From Enterobacter chuandaensis (GTDB taxonomy: Bacteria; Pseudomonadota; Gammaproteobacteria; Enterobacterales; Enterobacteriaceae), in assembly GCF_003594915.1 (NCBI RefSeq), contig NZ_QZCS01000007.1:157571-221570 (forward strand): 64,000 nt of DNA, read 5' to 3'. The notes below the pieces were generated by a model. That model was not told the origin of the DNA, searched no databases, and saw only the letters and a list, made by a program, of their open reading frames with translations. A program made the translations under genes and the position numbers. This document shows, piece by piece, positions 30,854 through 40,971 of the stretch; positions within the stretch are counted from its first letter, which is position 1; each line of letters opens with the position of its first letter.

Positions 30854-31894
30854 ATGCATTATCACCGTATCCCCCACAGCGCTCTGGAGATAAGTCAACT
30901 GGGGTTGGGCACGATGACATTTGGTGAACAAAACAGCGAAGCCGATGCCCATGCACAACTCGATTATGCCGTCAGCCAGGGAATTAACCTGATTGATGTC
31001 GCAGAAATGTATCCTGTGCCTCCACGCCCTGAAACGCAGGGACTTACCGAGACCTACGTCGGTAACTGGCTGGCAAAACGCGGTAACCGTGAAAAGCTGG
31101 TTATCGCCTCGAAAGTGAGTGGCCCCGCGCGGAACAACGATGCCGGGATCCGCCCAAACCAGATCCTCGATCGCAAAAATATTCGCGCCGCGCTGGACGC
31201 CAGCCTGAAGCGCCTGCAAACCGACTATCTCGACCTGTACCAGGTCCACTGGCCTCAGCGTCCAACCAACTGTTTTGGCAAGCTCGGCTACAGCTGGAAT
31301 GAGAGTGCCCCCGCCGTTACGCTGCTGGAAACGCTGGAGGCGCTGACCGAATGCCAGCGCGCGGGAAAAATCCGCTACATTGGCGTGTCCAACGAAACGG
31401 CCTTTGGCGTGATGCGCTATCTGCACCTGGCGGATAAGCACGATCTGCCGCGCATCGTGACTATCCAGAACCCGTACAGCCTGCTTAACCGCAGCTATGA
31501 GGTGGGTCTGGCCGAAGTGACGCAATATGAGGAAGTGGAACTGCTCGCCTATTCATGCCTCGGCTTTGGCACGCTGACGGGGAAATACCTGAACGGTGCG
31601 AAACCGGCCGGGGCACGTAATACCCTCTTTAGCCGCTTTACCCGCTACAGCGGCGAGCAGACGCAGAAAGCCGTCGCAGCCTATGTGGACATCGCGAAGC
31701 GTCACGGCCTTGATCCTGCGCAGATGGCGCTGGCCTTCGTGCGACGTCAGCCTTTTGTTGCCAGTACCCTGCTGGGTGCAACCACGATGGAACAGCTGAA
31801 AACGAACATTGTGAGTTTCCATCTGAACCTGAGTGAAGAGGTGCTAGCGGAGATTGAAGCGGTGCATCAGGTATACATATACCCGGCACCATAG
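30854..31894 (+). CDS. tas: Aldo-keto reductase Tas
   Basis: The 346-residue NADP(H)-dependent aldo-keto reductase starts MHYHRIPHSALEISQLGLGTMTFG. Asp and Tyr of the catalytic tetrad are in LIDVAEMYPVPPRP, Lys in LVIASKVSG, and His in DLYQVHWPQRP. In E. coli, tas was found as a multicopy suppressor of a tyrosine auxotroph in starving cells; its natural substrate is not settled. Length equals the E. coli protein. A small hydrophilic gap separates it from the repeat at 31906-31994. Confidence 0.95.
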   Translation: MHYHRIPHSALEISQLGLGTMTFGEQNSEADAHAQLDYAVSQGINLIDVAEMYPVPPRPETQGLTETYVGNWLAKRGNREKLVIASKVSGPARNNDAGIRPNQILDRKNIRAALDASLKRLQTDYLDLYQVHWPQRPTNCFGKLGYSWNESAPAVTLLETLEALTECQRAGKIRYIGVSNETAFGVMRYLHLADKHDLPRIVTIQNPYSLLNRSYEVGLAEVTQYEEVELLAYSCLGFGTLTGKYLNGAKPAGARNTLFSRFTRYSGEQTQKAVAAYVDIAKRHGLDPAQMALAFVRRQPFVASTLLGATTMEQLKTNIVSFHLNLSEEVLAEIEAVHQVYIYPAP

Positions 31895-31905
31895 CTGAAC
31901 GCTTT

Positions 31906-31994
31906 TGCCGGGTGGCGGCTTCGCCTGACCCGGCCTACGTTTCGTGATGTTTGCTGATTTTGTAGGCCCGGTAAGGCGAAGCCGCCACCGGGCA
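31906..31994. repeat. Paired REP element between tas and lplT
   Basis: Two inverted arms, TGCCGGGTGGCGGCTTCGCC... (31906-31938) and ...GGCGAAGCCGCCACCGGGCA (31961-31994), each with its own internal hairpin (GCCGGGT/ACCCGGC), face each other across 22 bases. This is a BIME-like pair of REP sequences. It lies between the convergent stops of tas and lplT. A related pair is at 43586-43654. Confidence 0.9.
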
Positions 31995-32000
31995 AAGAGA

Positions 32001-33194
32001 TCAACGACGACGCTGCCAGATCCACAACCCCGCAATCGCCGCCGCGAACAGCCCACCAAATCCGACGCCAATTGCCACCACCGGGACACCCACTTTTACC
32101 GCCAGCGAGTAAAGCCCCAGCATTAACAACATGGCCAGGTTTTCACCGAGGTTTTGTACCGCAATGGCATTTCCCGCCCCGACGGTCTGCTTGCCACGCT
32201 CCTGCAGTAACGCGTTCAGCGGCACCACGAAGAAGCCCCCCAGAATACCAATCAGGATCAGCAGGGCATAAGCGGGCAGTAACGCATGTTGCAGCGAGAA
32301 AATAAGCACCACGACGCCAATCAGCACCCCCGCGGGCATGCAGCGAGCAACCGTTTCAAGCGTCACCAGCTTCGCCGCCGCGCCCGCACCAACGACAATG
32401 CCAATCGCCACCATGGCATTAAGGTAGGTTGGCGTCGCGTTGTCAGTGATACCCAGCGCCACCGGCACCCACAGCACCAGCAGGAAGCGCAGCGTGACGC
32501 CCGCGCCCCAGAACATACTGGTTCCCATCAGAGAGAAACGCGTTTCCCCGTTACGCCACAGCACACGGCACGCGTTAAAGAAACTGCCGGTCATCGGTTT
32601 AAAGCGCCAGGATTGCCCTGGGCGTGCCACCGACAACTTCGGAATAAACAGGTTCGCCACGACCGCGCCGCCATACACAGCCGCGCATACGCCCAGTGCC
32701 GCCAGGACATGCCAGTCGGCCAGGACGCCCCCCGCAACCGAGCCGAGCAGGATAGCGGCTATGGTTGACGACTCCATCAGACCGTTGGCCTTCACCAGCT
32801 TATCGCCAGTGGTCAGCTCCCCGAGGATGCCATACTTCGCCGGGGAGTAGGCGGCAGCACCGATGCCCACCAGCGTGTAGCCAATAAACGGGTTGAAGCC
32901 GAAGCAGATACTGGCGGCCCCCAGCAGCTTAAGGCCGTTGGCAAACATCATCACCCGGCCTTTGGGGAAACTGTCTGCCACCTGCCCTACAAACGGAGCA
33001 AAAATAATGTAAGCGCCCACAAACACCATCTGCAGGATCGGCTGACTCCAGTCGGGGTAAAATTCGGCTTTCAGCAGCGCCAGAGTGGCAAACAGCAGCG
33101 CGTTATCACCGAACGCAGAGAGAAACTGCGCGGCGATGACCGCCATCATGCCTTTCGAACGCAGGGAGGTGTTAGTGTGTACTGACTCACGCAT
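32001..33194 (-). CDS. lplT: Lysophospholipid transporter LplT
   Basis: The 397-residue major-facilitator protein flips lysophosphatidylethanolamine across the inner membrane to Aas for re-acylation. Twelve hydrophobic stretches are visible, with [14 protein letters not shown] in the loop after helix 2, which holds the family's D-x-x-x-K/R-G-R pattern. The start at 33194 ([11 protein letters not shown]) matches E. coli; an ATG seven codons upstream is less likely. It overlaps the end of aas by 8 bases, so the two are cotranscribed and probably coupled. Confidence 0.95.
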   Translation of the reverse strand: MRESVHTNTSLRSKGMMAVIAAQFLSAFGDNALLFATLALLKAEFYPDWSQPILQMVFVGAYIIFAPFVGQVADSFPKGRVMMFANGLKLLGAASICFGFNPFIGYTLVGIGAAAYSPAKYGILGELTTGDKLVKANGLMESSTIAAILLGSVAGGVLADWHVLAALGVCAAVYGGAVVANLFIPKLSVARPGQSWRFKPMTGSFFNACRVLWRNGETRFSLMGTSMFWGAGVTLRFLLVLWVPVALGITDNATPTYLNAMVAIGIVVGAGAAAKLVTLETVARCMPAGVLIGVVVLIFSLQHALLPAYALLILIGILGGFFVVPLNALLQERGKQTVGAGNAIAVQNLGENLAMLLMLGLYSLAVKVGVPVVAIGVGFGGLFAAAIAGLWIWQRRR

Positions 33195-35346
33195 TTTGCT
33201 GCTCCGCCTCATCAACCATGCCCTTCAGGGTCACGAAATCGGGCTTGCCGCTACCCAGCACCGGAAGCTGCTTCAGAACGCGGATATCGCGCGGCACCGC
33301 CAGCTCCGGAATACCGTGTTCACGCGCATAGCTCAGTAACCTGTCGCGCTTAAGCTCACTGTCGGTCGTAAACAGCACCAGCGCCTCGCCTTTGCTGGCA
33401 TCACTTTTGACCACCGTCGCATGCAGCTTATCGGCGGAGACGGCCGTCGCCAGTTGCTCCACCATTTCCAGAGAGACCATCTCACCAGCGATTTTAGCGA
33501 AGCGTTTTGCGCGCCCCTGAATCTGCACAAAGCCGTGTTCGTCGAAACGCACGATATCACCCGTGTCGTACCAGCCGGTTTCAACCTCGCCGTTGACGTT
33601 TTCCGCCGTTGGCGCTTCCAGCACGCCCGGGTTTTCCACGCGCAGGTAACCGTTCATTACGTTCGGTCCTTTCAGCTGCAGGCGGCCTCCGTCCTCAATG
33701 CCCGGCACGGCCAGCAAGCGCGCGTCCATCCCCGGCAGAATTCGGCCCACCGTCCCCGGCTTCGCCGCCATCGGTACGTTGATCGAGACAACGGGCGCGC
33801 ACTCGGTCACGCCATAACCTTCAAGAATACGCAGGCCAAACTTGTCCTGCCAGATCTGACGCGTGCTCTCCTGCAGCTTTTCCGCACCGGCCACCACGTA
33901 CCGCACGCGATAAAAATCATACGGATTGGCGAAACGCGCATAGTTACCCAGGAAGGTTGAGGTCCCGAACAGCACGGTGCAGTTACGGTCATACACCAGC
34001 TCCGGCACAATGCGGTAGTGCAGCGGGCTGGGATAGAGGAACACCTCGGCACCGGTCAGCAGCGGCGTAAACAGCCCCACCGTCAGGCCAAAGGAGTGGA
34101 ACAGCGGCAGCGCCGACATAAAACGGTCATTGGCGGTAAAGTCGGCAATGCTTTTGATCTGCTCAACGTTGGCCAGAATGCTCTTGTGGCTGTGGACCAC
34201 GCCTTTCGGGTTGCCCTCCGAACCCGAGGTAAAGAGGATAATTGCATCATCTTCCGGCTGCTGTTTGACCTGCGCCAGATGCGGCATAAACAGATGCGCA
34301 AAAATCCACAGCTTGTCGCCGGTGGTCACGTCCGCTTTCAGATCCTCCAGGAAGACCCAGCGCACCTGGGTCAGCTGTTCCGGAAGATGCCACAGCTTGC
34401 CTTTGTCCAGAAACTGTCGGGAGGTAAAGACGGTATTAATTTGGGCGGCGGTAATGGCGCTGGTCAGCCCTTTCACGCCCGCCGTGTAGTTCATCATCGC
34501 CGGAATACGGCCCCGGGAAACCGCACCAAAAATCACCGCCGCGCTGATGCCCGCGTTAGGCAGCATAAGGCCAATTTTTTCGCCCTTTTTGCTGTACTTC
34601 TCCAGAATTCGGCCCACAAACAGGGTCTTGGTCAGCAGCTTGCGATAGGTGTCCGGTGTGAAGTTGATGTCTTCAATACAGTTTTTCTTTGCGCCGTAGC
34701 GATACTGCGCCGAAAGCAGGGATTCATACAGCGTTTCGCGCGGACGAACGGCCATGCGCGCTTCCATCATAATCTGGTGCAGCATTTCCCCGGCGATTTT
34801 ACGGCGATCGCGGGCGCGCGGCGCGTCGGGCATCGGGAGCGACGTTGGCGGCAGAATATGCAGGGTAATTTTAGGGAACAGGCGCTGTTTCACCAGCCCC
34901 TTCAGACGGCTGAAATGCGTCAGCTCTGCGCCTTCGATACGCAGCGGCACCACGGTCGCTTTTGACTTGGCCGCGACAAACCCCGCGCCGTCGTAGATTT
35001 TCATCAGCGATCCGGTGACTGAGATACGCCCTTCCGGGAAAATGACCACCGGACGGCCCTGTTCGACCAGACGCACCAGATGCTTAATCAACATCGGCTT
35101 TGTTGGGTCGAGCGGCACAAAATCAATCAACGGCGTGAGCCAGCGCATGTACCACTGCTGGCTGATGGAGGTATAGACCGCAAATACCGGACGCACGGGC
35201 AGAAACAGCGCCAGCAGGATGCCGTCTATAAAGGAAACATGATTGGGTGTGATGAGAACGCGTTCGCCGCGAAGCGCCTGGGCATCGCCAGTGACGCGGA
35301 TGCGAAAGAGAATACGGAACAGTGTACGGAAGAACCCAAATAGCAT
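33187..35346 (-). CDS. aas: Bifunctional 2-acylglycerophosphoethanolamine acyltransferase / acyl-ACP synthetase Aas
   Basis: The 719-residue inner-membrane enzyme re-acylates lysophospholipids left by apolipoprotein N-acyltransferase, using ACP-bound fatty acid that it activates itself. The N-terminal acyltransferase carries NHVSFIDG (the H-x4-D motif, near residue 36) and VIFPEGRIS. The C-terminal adenylating domain has [12 protein letters not shown] and [15 protein letters not shown]. The start at 35346 ([11 protein letters not shown]) gives E. coli length; the frame runs 84 bases further upstream without a match. LplT, next in the operon, supplies its substrate. Confidence 0.96.
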   Translation of the reverse strand: MLFGFFRTLFRILFRIRVTGDAQALRGERVLITPNHVSFIDGILLALFLPVRPVFAVYTSISQQWYMRWLTPLIDFVPLDPTKPMLIKHLVRLVEQGRPVVIFPEGRISVTGSLMKIYDGAGFVAAKSKATVVPLRIEGAELTHFSRLKGLVKQRLFPKITLHILPPTSLPMPDAPRARDRRKIAGEMLHQIMMEARMAVRPRETLYESLLSAQYRYGAKKNCIEDINFTPDTYRKLLTKTLFVGRILEKYSKKGEKIGLMLPNAGISAAVIFGAVSRGRIPAMMNYTAGVKGLTSAITAAQINTVFTSRQFLDKGKLWHLPEQLTQVRWVFLEDLKADVTTGDKLWIFAHLFMPHLAQVKQQPEDDAIILFTSGSEGNPKGVVHSHKSILANVEQIKSIADFTANDRFMSALPLFHSFGLTVGLFTPLLTGAEVFLYPSPLHYRIVPELVYDRNCTVLFGTSTFLGNYARFANPYDFYRVRYVVAGAEKLQESTRQIWQDKFGLRILEGYGVTECAPVVSINVPMAAKPGTVGRILPGMDARLLAVPGIEDGGRLQLKGPNVMNGYLRVENPGVLEAPTAENVNGEVETGWYDTGDIVRFDEHGFVQIQGRAKRFAKIAGEMVSLEMVEQLATAVSADKLHATVVKSDASKGEALVLFTTDSELKRDRLLSYAREHGIPELAVPRDIRVLKQLPVLGSGKPDFVTLKGMVDEAEQQNA

Positions 35347-35441
35347 CTCAACTCCCTTTGCCAGCCAGTATGAAGGGTAGATAGTAAATGGTGGCAGATT
35401 ACACGAGAAGTGATACAGGAGCGACAGCAAAAGTGGAGGCG

Positions 35442-35527
35442 AAAAAAAACCTGCGCATCCGCGCAGGTTGGTGCAAGAGATGAGTACGAAACCGTACTAA
35501 GAATTCTCACCAATCAATACCTCTGGG
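35442..35527 (-). ncRNA. omrA: Small RNA OmrA
   Basis: Read on the minus strand, the 86-base RNA begins CCCAGAGGTATTGATTGGTG, the conserved OmrA/OmrB seed, has a hairpin around GTACGGTTTCGTAC, and ends in CCTGCGCGGATGCGCAGG followed by eight T. OmrA is an Hfq-dependent, EnvZ-OmpR-induced RNA that represses TonB-dependent receptors (cirA, fecA, fepA), ompT, csgD and ompR. It lies in tandem with OmrB between aas and galR, as in E. coli. A second, longer internal A-T rich stretch differs from E. coli. Confidence 0.95.
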
Positions 35528-35643
35528 ATCTTGATTCTGGCCGTTCGCCCTGCGCTTCGCCAGCGGGAAAACGCAAGGGAATGAGCCGAAGTGCAACCAG
35601 GTGTGAATATTCTCTTTAACTGTTACAGGTTGAACTATCAGGC

Positions 35644-35725
35644 AAAAAAAACCTGCGTAAAAACGCAGGCTGGTGTAAGTCGTGTTAATCAACCGGAGTT
35701 GATTCCACCTATCAATACCTCTGGG
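35644..35725 (-). ncRNA. omrB: Small RNA OmrB
   Basis: The 82-base minus-strand RNA begins CCCAGAGGTATTGATAGGTG and ends CCTGCGTTTTTACGCAGG followed by eight T. It shares the first 15 bases with OmrA exactly and the terminator stem in part, while the middle (CAACTCCGGTTG hairpin) is different. It is OmpR-activated in E. coli. A gap of about 115 bases separates it from OmrA, so each should have its own promoter. Confidence 0.95.
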
Positions 35726-35727
35726 AT

Positions 35728-35969
35728 CTCGACTCTATCAACCTCTTTAACCTCCTCGCCACCGGACAATCGCAACAGCCTGAGGCAAAGTGTAACCAAA
35801 GGTTCAGAATGACATTTTTCTGACATGCCTGCGCGTGTAACGATTACACTTTCAGGGTTGTTCTGCGTCACGTTTGTGGCGTGCCAAAATTGGCGCCCCT
35901 TGAATGCGCGCTACTTTTCCGCAACACTATTTAGTGTGTAAACGCTTACCCCTAATAAGAAGGTTATGA
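35728..35969. other. galR upstream region
   Basis: The 242 bases between OmrB and galR contain the OmrB promoter region (next to its 5' end on the minus strand) and the galR promoter region. The only site read with confidence is the GalR/GalS-type operator at 35936-35951. No open frame of note is seen. Confidence 0.5.
35936..35951 (+). promoter_or_regulatory. GalR/GalS-type operator upstream of galR
   Basis: GTGTAAACGCTTACCC fits the gal operator pattern GTGnAAnCGnTTnCAC over its left half and centre. It lies 19 bases before the galR ATG. This implies autoregulation or GalS control, as reported for E. coli galR. Confidence 0.65.
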
Positions 35970-36986
35970 ATGGCGACAATAAAGGATGTGGCTCGTCTGG
36001 CAGGTGTGTCGGTAGCCACCGTCTCCCGCGTGATTAATGATTCACCCAAAGCCAGTGACGCATCGCGCCAGGCGGTACAAAGCGCCATGGAAACCCTGAA
36101 CTACCATCCCAACGCCAACGCCCGCGCGCTCGCTCAGCAGTCCACGGATACCATTGGGCTGGTGGTGGGCGATGTTTCCGACCCCTTTTTCGGTGCCATG
36201 GTAAAAGCGGTTGAACAGGTCTCTTATCAGACGGGGAATTTTTTGCTGATCGGCAACGGTTATCATAATGAACAAAAAGAACGCCAGGCCATCGAGCAGC
36301 TGATCCGCCACCGCTGCGCGGCGCTGGTGGTTCACGCGAAAATGATCCCGGATGCCGAGCTGATTCACCTGATGAAGCAGATGCCCGGCATGGTGATCAT
36401 CAACCGTATTATTCCAGGGTTTGAAAAACGCTGCGTGGCGCTCGACGACCGCTACGGCGCCTGGCTTGCGACCCGTCATCTGATTCAACAGGGCCATACC
36501 CGCATTGGCTATCTCTGTTCCAATCACCCCATTTCTGATGCGGAAGACCGCCTGCAGGGTTACTACGACGCCCTGCGCGAAAATGGTCTGCCCTGCAACG
36601 ATCGTCTGGTGGCCTACGGTGAACCGGATGAGAGCGGCGGCGAACAGGCCATGACGGAGCTGCTGGGTCGTGGACGGAATTTCACCGCGGTTGCCAGCTA
36701 TAACGACTCGATGGCCGCCGGGGCAATGGGGGTCTTGAACGACAACGGGATTGAGGTGCCGGCGGAAATCTCGCTGATTGGCTTTGATGATGTGCTGGTC
36801 TCCCGCTACGTGCGCCCGCGCCTGACCACCGTACGTTACCCGATTATCACGATGGCCACGCAGGCCGCAGAGCTGGCGTTAGCGCTGGCGGAACAGCGCC
36901 AGCCGCCGGATATTACGCATCTGTTCAGCCCAACGTTAGTGCGCCGTCACTCCGTTTCGGCACCTGCAGAAGCGCAGAGCGAATAG
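35970..36986 (+). CDS. galR: Galactose operon repressor GalR
   Basis: The 338-residue LacI-family repressor starts MATIKDVARLAGVSVATVSR, with the LacI helix-turn-helix and hinge, then a periplasmic-binding-protein-like core (FDDVLVSRYVRPRLTTVRYP) that binds galactose. It represses galETKM, galP and mgl genes. The C-terminal tail overlaps the acetyltransferase gene on the other strand by 40 bases. E. coli GalR has 343 residues, slightly longer at the C-terminus. Confidence 0.95.
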   Translation: MATIKDVARLAGVSVATVSRVINDSPKASDASRQAVQSAMETLNYHPNANARALAQQSTDTIGLVVGDVSDPFFGAMVKAVEQVSYQTGNFLLIGNGYHNEQKERQAIEQLIRHRCAALVVHAKMIPDAELIHLMKQMPGMVIINRIIPGFEKRCVALDDRYGAWLATRHLIQQGHTRIGYLCSNHPISDAEDRLQGYYDALRENGLPCNDRLVAYGEPDESGGEQAMTELLGRGRNFTAVASYNDSMAAGAMGVLNDNGIEVPAEISLIGFDDVLVSRYVRPRLTTVRYPIITMATQAAELALALAEQRQPPDITHLFSPTLVRRHSVSAPAEAQSE

Positions 36987-37432
36987 CGATAAAGGTGTAC
37001 TGTTTTATCCGGATACTCCAGTCCATCGCCTATGTACTGCCAGCCGTAACGCTCATAGAAGTCACGGCAGGCAGACCACAGATGCAGTTCTTCATACCCC
37101 GCCTGCGCGGCAAAGGTTATGACATGCTGCTGTAACGCCCCTGCCAGCCCCTTGCCGCGCGCCGCGTCGTCAACGTAGAGCGCCGCCAGCCACGGACAGA
37201 GATCCTGACGGGTGATCAAATCGCAGCGCCAGAGCCCCACCGTGCCGAGAAGCCGTTCATCTTCTACGGCGATAAAGGTCAACGGCAGGGAACCCGGCGT
37301 CTGGCTGTGCTCTACGATGCTATGGAAAAACTCCCGTGCAAGCCCCTCGCCAAAGGCGTGCCAGATCCAGTCGGTGACCTGCTCCGCATAGCGCGGTGCC
37401 TCGTAAAGCGGGAGGATGACGGTCTTTTTCAC
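36947..37432 (-). CDS. GNAT-family N-acetyltransferase
   Basis: The 161-residue protein has a GNAT fold: LGTVGLWRCDLI (strand 4), the acetyl-CoA loop LYVDDAARGKGLAGALQQHV (near residues 86-105, R-G-K-G-L-A pyrophosphate loop), and DFYERYGWQYIGDG at the C-terminus. The substrate is unknown. Its 3' end overlaps galR by 40 bases in a tail-to-tail arrangement. No such gene is found at this spot in E. coli K-12. It is transcribed away from the LacI regulator gene at 37653, with about 220 bases between the two starts. Confidence 0.85.
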   Translation of the reverse strand: MKKTVILPLYEAPRYAEQVTDWIWHAFGEGLAREFFHSIVEHSQTPGSLPLTFIAVEDERLLGTVGLWRCDLITRQDLCPWLAALYVDDAARGKGLAGALQQHVITFAAQAGYEELHLWSACRDFYERYGWQYIGDGLEYPDKTVHLYRYSLCASAGAETE

Positions 37433-37652
37433 GTTTTACCTGCGTTTTTAATGAATATGCTGGCCTGACGCCTCCAGCCCGGTTTGTTGATTATTTTACT
37501 AGAGTCAGACTATTTAGTTTTACTTCCGGCAGGCCAGGCGAATCGTGACTAAAAAGCGTGATCGTGGCAGAAGTTTTGCGCTTCCCGCATCGCTTATACG
37601 CTGCCAGGTCTGTGTTAAACTGCAGGCCATTACGTGGAAGCAGGAATGTAGA

Positions 37653-38690
37653 ATGGCAACAATGCTGGATGTCTCACTGCGCGCGGGCGTGTCGAAGGCT
37701 ACCGTCTCGCGCGTGCTGAACGGCACAGGTCAGGTTAAAGAGAGCACGCGTCAGCAGGTCTTTGCTGCGATGGAAGAGCTGGGCTACCGGCCAAACTTTC
37801 TCGCGCGTTCGCTGGCTAACCAGACCAGCAACAGCATTGGTCTGGTGGTCTCCACCTTCGACGGCTTTTACTTTGGTCGCCTTCTCCAGCAGGCGTCGCG
37901 GCAGACCGAAACCCACGGGAAACAGCTGATCGTCACCGACGGTCACGACGCACCAGAGCAGGAAGAACAGGCGGTGCAGATGCTGGCCGATCGCCAGTGC
38001 GATGCCATCGTGCTTTATACGCGCTATATGAGCGAAAAGGCGATCATCAAGTTGATTAATACCGTGCAAACGCCGCTGGTGGTCATCAACCGTGAAGTCA
38101 GCCAGGCGCCGGAGCGCTGCGTGTTCTTCGAACAGCAGGATGCCGCCTTTAAGGCGGTGGATTACCTGATTAATCAGGGCCACCGGGAGATCGCCTGCAT
38201 TACCGTTCCGATTCACACCCCCACGGGTAAAGCGCGGCTGATGGGCTACCGTAAGGCGCTGGAAAAGCACGGAATTCGTCTGGACGAGCGTCGAATTAAA
38301 TACGGTGATGCGGGAATGACGCGGGGCTATGAGCTGTGTAAAGAGCTTATCGCTGAAGGGGTGTCGTTCAGCGCGCTGTTTGCCTGTAACGATGATATGG
38401 CGCTGGGCGCGTCCAAAGCGCTGCATCAGGCAGGGCTTAAGATCCCGCAGGATATCTCCCTGTTCGGCTTTGACGATGCTCCATGCGCAAAGTGGCTGGA
38501 GCCTGCGCTGTCGTCGGTTTATCTGCCGATAGATAACATGATCGTCACGGCTATCGATCAGGCGATCCGGCTGGCAAAAAACCAGCCGGTCGATGCGATC
38601 CCGCCATTTACCGGCACGCTGGTATTACGCGATTCGGTCACAACGGGGCCGTACTTTCATCAGATGAGTTCTAAAGCCAGCAGTTCCTGA
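37653..38690 (+). CDS. LacI-family regulator, AscG-like
   Basis: The 345-residue protein starts MATMLDVSLRAGVSKATVSR (LacI helix-turn-helix) and has a sugar-binding core with LFGFDDAPCAKWLEPALSSV. The start at 37653 has AGGAATG upstream and puts the helix-turn-helix first; a longer frame from 37545 adds 36 residues unlike the family. The sequence resembles AscG (cellobiose-type beta-glucoside repressor), but no sugar operon adjoins it: the neighbours are an acetyltransferase and lysA. Its 3' end overlaps lysA by 31 bases tail to tail. The target is not known. Confidence 0.85.
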   Translation: MATMLDVSLRAGVSKATVSRVLNGTGQVKESTRQQVFAAMEELGYRPNFLARSLANQTSNSIGLVVSTFDGFYFGRLLQQASRQTETHGKQLIVTDGHDAPEQEEQAVQMLADRQCDAIVLYTRYMSEKAIIKLINTVQTPLVVINREVSQAPERCVFFEQQDAAFKAVDYLINQGHREIACITVPIHTPTGKARLMGYRKALEKHGIRLDERRIKYGDAGMTRGYELCKELIAEGVSFSALFACNDDMALGASKALHQAGLKIPQDISLFGFDDAPCAKWLEPALSSVYLPIDNMIVTAIDQAIRLAKNQPVDAIPPFTGTLVLRDSVTTGPYFHQMSSKASSS

Positions 38691-39922
38691 ATGGTCTGAC
38701 GACGACGGATCAGCCGCGCCTTGCCGTTATCAAACAACACTTCCGGCAGCAGCGGTCGGCTGTTGTAGTTCGAGGACATAGACGCCCCGTACGCCCCGGT
38801 GTCGTGCAGCACCAGATAATCACCCGGCGTCACCTCCGGCAGCGCGCGGGTTTCCACTTTACCGCCTTCCTGCTGGGTAAATACGTCACCGGATTCGCAC
38901 AGCGGGCCTGCGACCACCGTCTCGCGGCGCGGGGCGTGCGTTAAATCGCGGCCATCGGCGGCCAGGGCGGTAATGTGATGGTAGCTGCCGTACATGGACG
39001 GACGCATCAGGTCGTTAAAGCCCGCGTCAATCAACACGAAGTGGCGTGAGCCCATCTCTTTGACGCTGCGTACCTGCGCCACCAGCACGCCTGCTTCAGC
39101 CACCAGGAAACGACCCGGCTCAATTTCCAGCTTCACGGCATGGCCCAGATGCGCGGCAATTTGATCGCGCGCGGCGCTCCACAGGCCGTAATAGTGATCG
39201 GTGTCGATCGCCTCTTCCCCTTCGCGGTAAGGGATGGAAAGACCGCCACCGGCAGAGATCGCCTCCAGATCCTGACCGAAGTCGACAACCTGGCGCACCA
39301 TCGCGCCGCACACCTGCTCCAGGTGACCGTAATCGACGCCGGAGCCAATGTGCATATGAATGCCCACCAGCTTCAGGTTGTAGCGCTGCAATACCTCAAG
39401 CGCGGCGGGCATATCGGCATACCAGATGCCGTGCTTGCTGTTTTCGCCGCCGGTGTTGGTTTTTTGGCTGTGGCCGTGACCAAAGCCCGGGTTGACGCGC
39501 AGCCAGACGCGATGGCCTGGCGAAACCTGCCCAAGCTGCTCCAGCATATCCACAGAACCGGCGTTCACCGGAACCTGCAGTTCATGTACGCGCGCAAGCG
39601 TTGCGTCGTCGATAACATCTGCGGTAAAGACGATCGCATCAGGATCGGATTTCGGATCGTACCCGGCCGCCAGCGCACGCTCGATTTCCCCCAGCGACAC
39701 GGAGTCAACCTTCACGCCCTGCTCGCGCATCAGGCGCAGAATATGGATATTGGAGCAGGCCTTCTGGGCAAAACGCACTACGTCAAACTGATGCAGGGCG
39801 ACGATCTTCTCGCGAACAATCTGCGCGTCGTAGACCCACACCGGGCAGCCAAATTCGGCGGGCAGGCGCAGCAGATTTTCAGCGTTCAAATCGGTATCCG
39901 TCTGGTTGAGCGGGCGTGGCAT
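38660..39922 (-). CDS. lysA: Diaminopimelate decarboxylase LysA
   Basis: The 420-residue PLP enzyme makes lysine from meso-diaminopimelate, the last step of lysine synthesis. The cofactor lysine is in VRFAQKACSNIHIL (near residue 54); substrate and PLP contacts are in GIHMHIGSG, EIEPGRFLVAEAG and the CESGDVF segment with the second active-site cysteine. Length equals E. coli LysA. It is divergent from lysR, its activator. Confidence 0.97.
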   Translation of the reverse strand: MPRPLNQTDTDLNAENLLRLPAEFGCPVWVYDAQIVREKIVALHQFDVVRFAQKACSNIHILRLMREQGVKVDSVSLGEIERALAAGYDPKSDPDAIVFTADVIDDATLARVHELQVPVNAGSVDMLEQLGQVSPGHRVWLRVNPGFGHGHSQKTNTGGENSKHGIWYADMPAALEVLQRYNLKLVGIHMHIGSGVDYGHLEQVCGAMVRQVVDFGQDLEAISAGGGLSIPYREGEEAIDTDHYYGLWSAARDQIAAHLGHAVKLEIEPGRFLVAEAGVLVAQVRSVKEMGSRHFVLIDAGFNDLMRPSMYGSYHHITALAADGRDLTHAPRRETVVAGPLCESGDVFTQQEGGKVETRALPEVTPGDYLVLHDTGAYGASMSSNYNSRPLLPEVLFDNGKARLIRRRQTIQELLALELI

Positions 39923-40044
39923 GGTCTTCTCCGGGTAAATTCATTTTTTATGATTACGCCACAGCGGAAGGAGAATAAAAAATATCGTTTTATCGCGAGT
40001 CTATGCAAAAATGATATGGACTGTTCTCTGTATTCAGGTGCCCT

Positions 40045-40971
40045 ATGCCCGCCGTCAATTTACGCCATATTGAGATTTTCCACGCCGTGATGACCACCGG
40101 CAATCTCACCGAAGCCGCGCAAATGCTGCATACTTCGCAGCCGACGGTCAGCCGTGAGCTGGCGCGATTCGAGAAAGTGCTGGAGCTGAAGCTATTCGAA
40201 CGCACCCGGGGCAGACTTCACCCGACGGTACAGGGGCTACGCCTGTTTGAAGAAGTGCAGCGCTCCTGGTACGGGCTGGACAGAATCGTCAGCGCGGCGG
40301 AAAGCCTGCGCGAGTTTCGTCAGGGCGAGCTGTCGATTGTCTGCCTGCCCGTCTTCTCTCAATCCTTTTTACCGACGTTGCTTCAGCCTTTTCTGGCCCG
40401 CTATCCTGAGGTCAATCTCACCATTGTGCCGCAGGAGTCGCCCCTGCTTGAAGAGTGGCTGTCGGCACAGCGTCACGATCTCGGGCTGACCGAAACCCTC
40501 TCGACCCCTGCGGGAACGGCGCGCACGGAACTGCTCGCATTAGATGAAGTGTGCGTTCTGCCCGCCGGACATCCGCTAGCCCGCAAGGCGGTGCTGACCC
40601 CGGCGGACTTTCACGGCGAAAACTACATTAGCCTGTCGCAAACCGACAGCTACCGACAGCTGCTGGATACGCTTTTTGCTGAGCATCAGGTGAAGCGGCG
40701 GATGGTTGTGGAAACGCACAGCGCGGCATCAATATGCGCGATGGTGCGTGCAGGCGTCGGCGTCGCGGTCGTCAATCCGCTTACGGCGCTGGACTATGCC
40801 GGGAGCGGGATCGTCATCCGCCGTTTTAGCGTTTCCGTCCCGTTTACCGTGAGCCTTATCCGCCCGCTGCACCGCCCGGCTTCTGCGCTGGTGGACGCAT
40901 TCACCGAACACTTAGTTGAGCATGCACGTCAGGTGGCGCTTCGCTTACCTGACCTGCAAAACCCGTTATGA
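40045..40971 (+). CDS. lysR: Transcriptional activator of lysA, LysR
   Basis: The 308-residue founding-type LysR regulator has an N-terminal helix-turn-helix ([34 protein letters not shown]) and an effector domain. It activates lysA when diaminopimelate accumulates and represses its own gene. It starts 122 bases from lysA on the other strand, so the shared gap should hold its operator. The 3' end overlaps ygeA by 6 bases tail to tail. E. coli LysR has 311 residues. Confidence 0.95.
   Translation: MPAVNLRHIEIFHAVMTTGNLTEAAQMLHTSQPTVSRELARFEKVLELKLFERTRGRLHPTVQGLRLFEEVQRSWYGLDRIVSAAESLREFRQGELSIVCLPVFSQSFLPTLLQPFLARYPEVNLTIVPQESPLLEEWLSAQRHDLGLTETLSTPAGTARTELLALDEVCVLPAGHPLARKAVLTPADFHGENYISLSQTDSYRQLLDTLFAEHQVKRRMVVETHSAASICAMVRAGVGVAVVNPLTALDYAGSGIVIRRFSVSVPFTVSLIRPLHRPASALVDAFTEHLVEHARQVALRLPDLQNPL

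Noticed and set aside
34018..34965. A 315-residue open frame on the plus strand inside aas.
   Set aside because: It is antisense to a well-conserved adenylating domain, with Arg/His-rich sequence typical of antisense frames.
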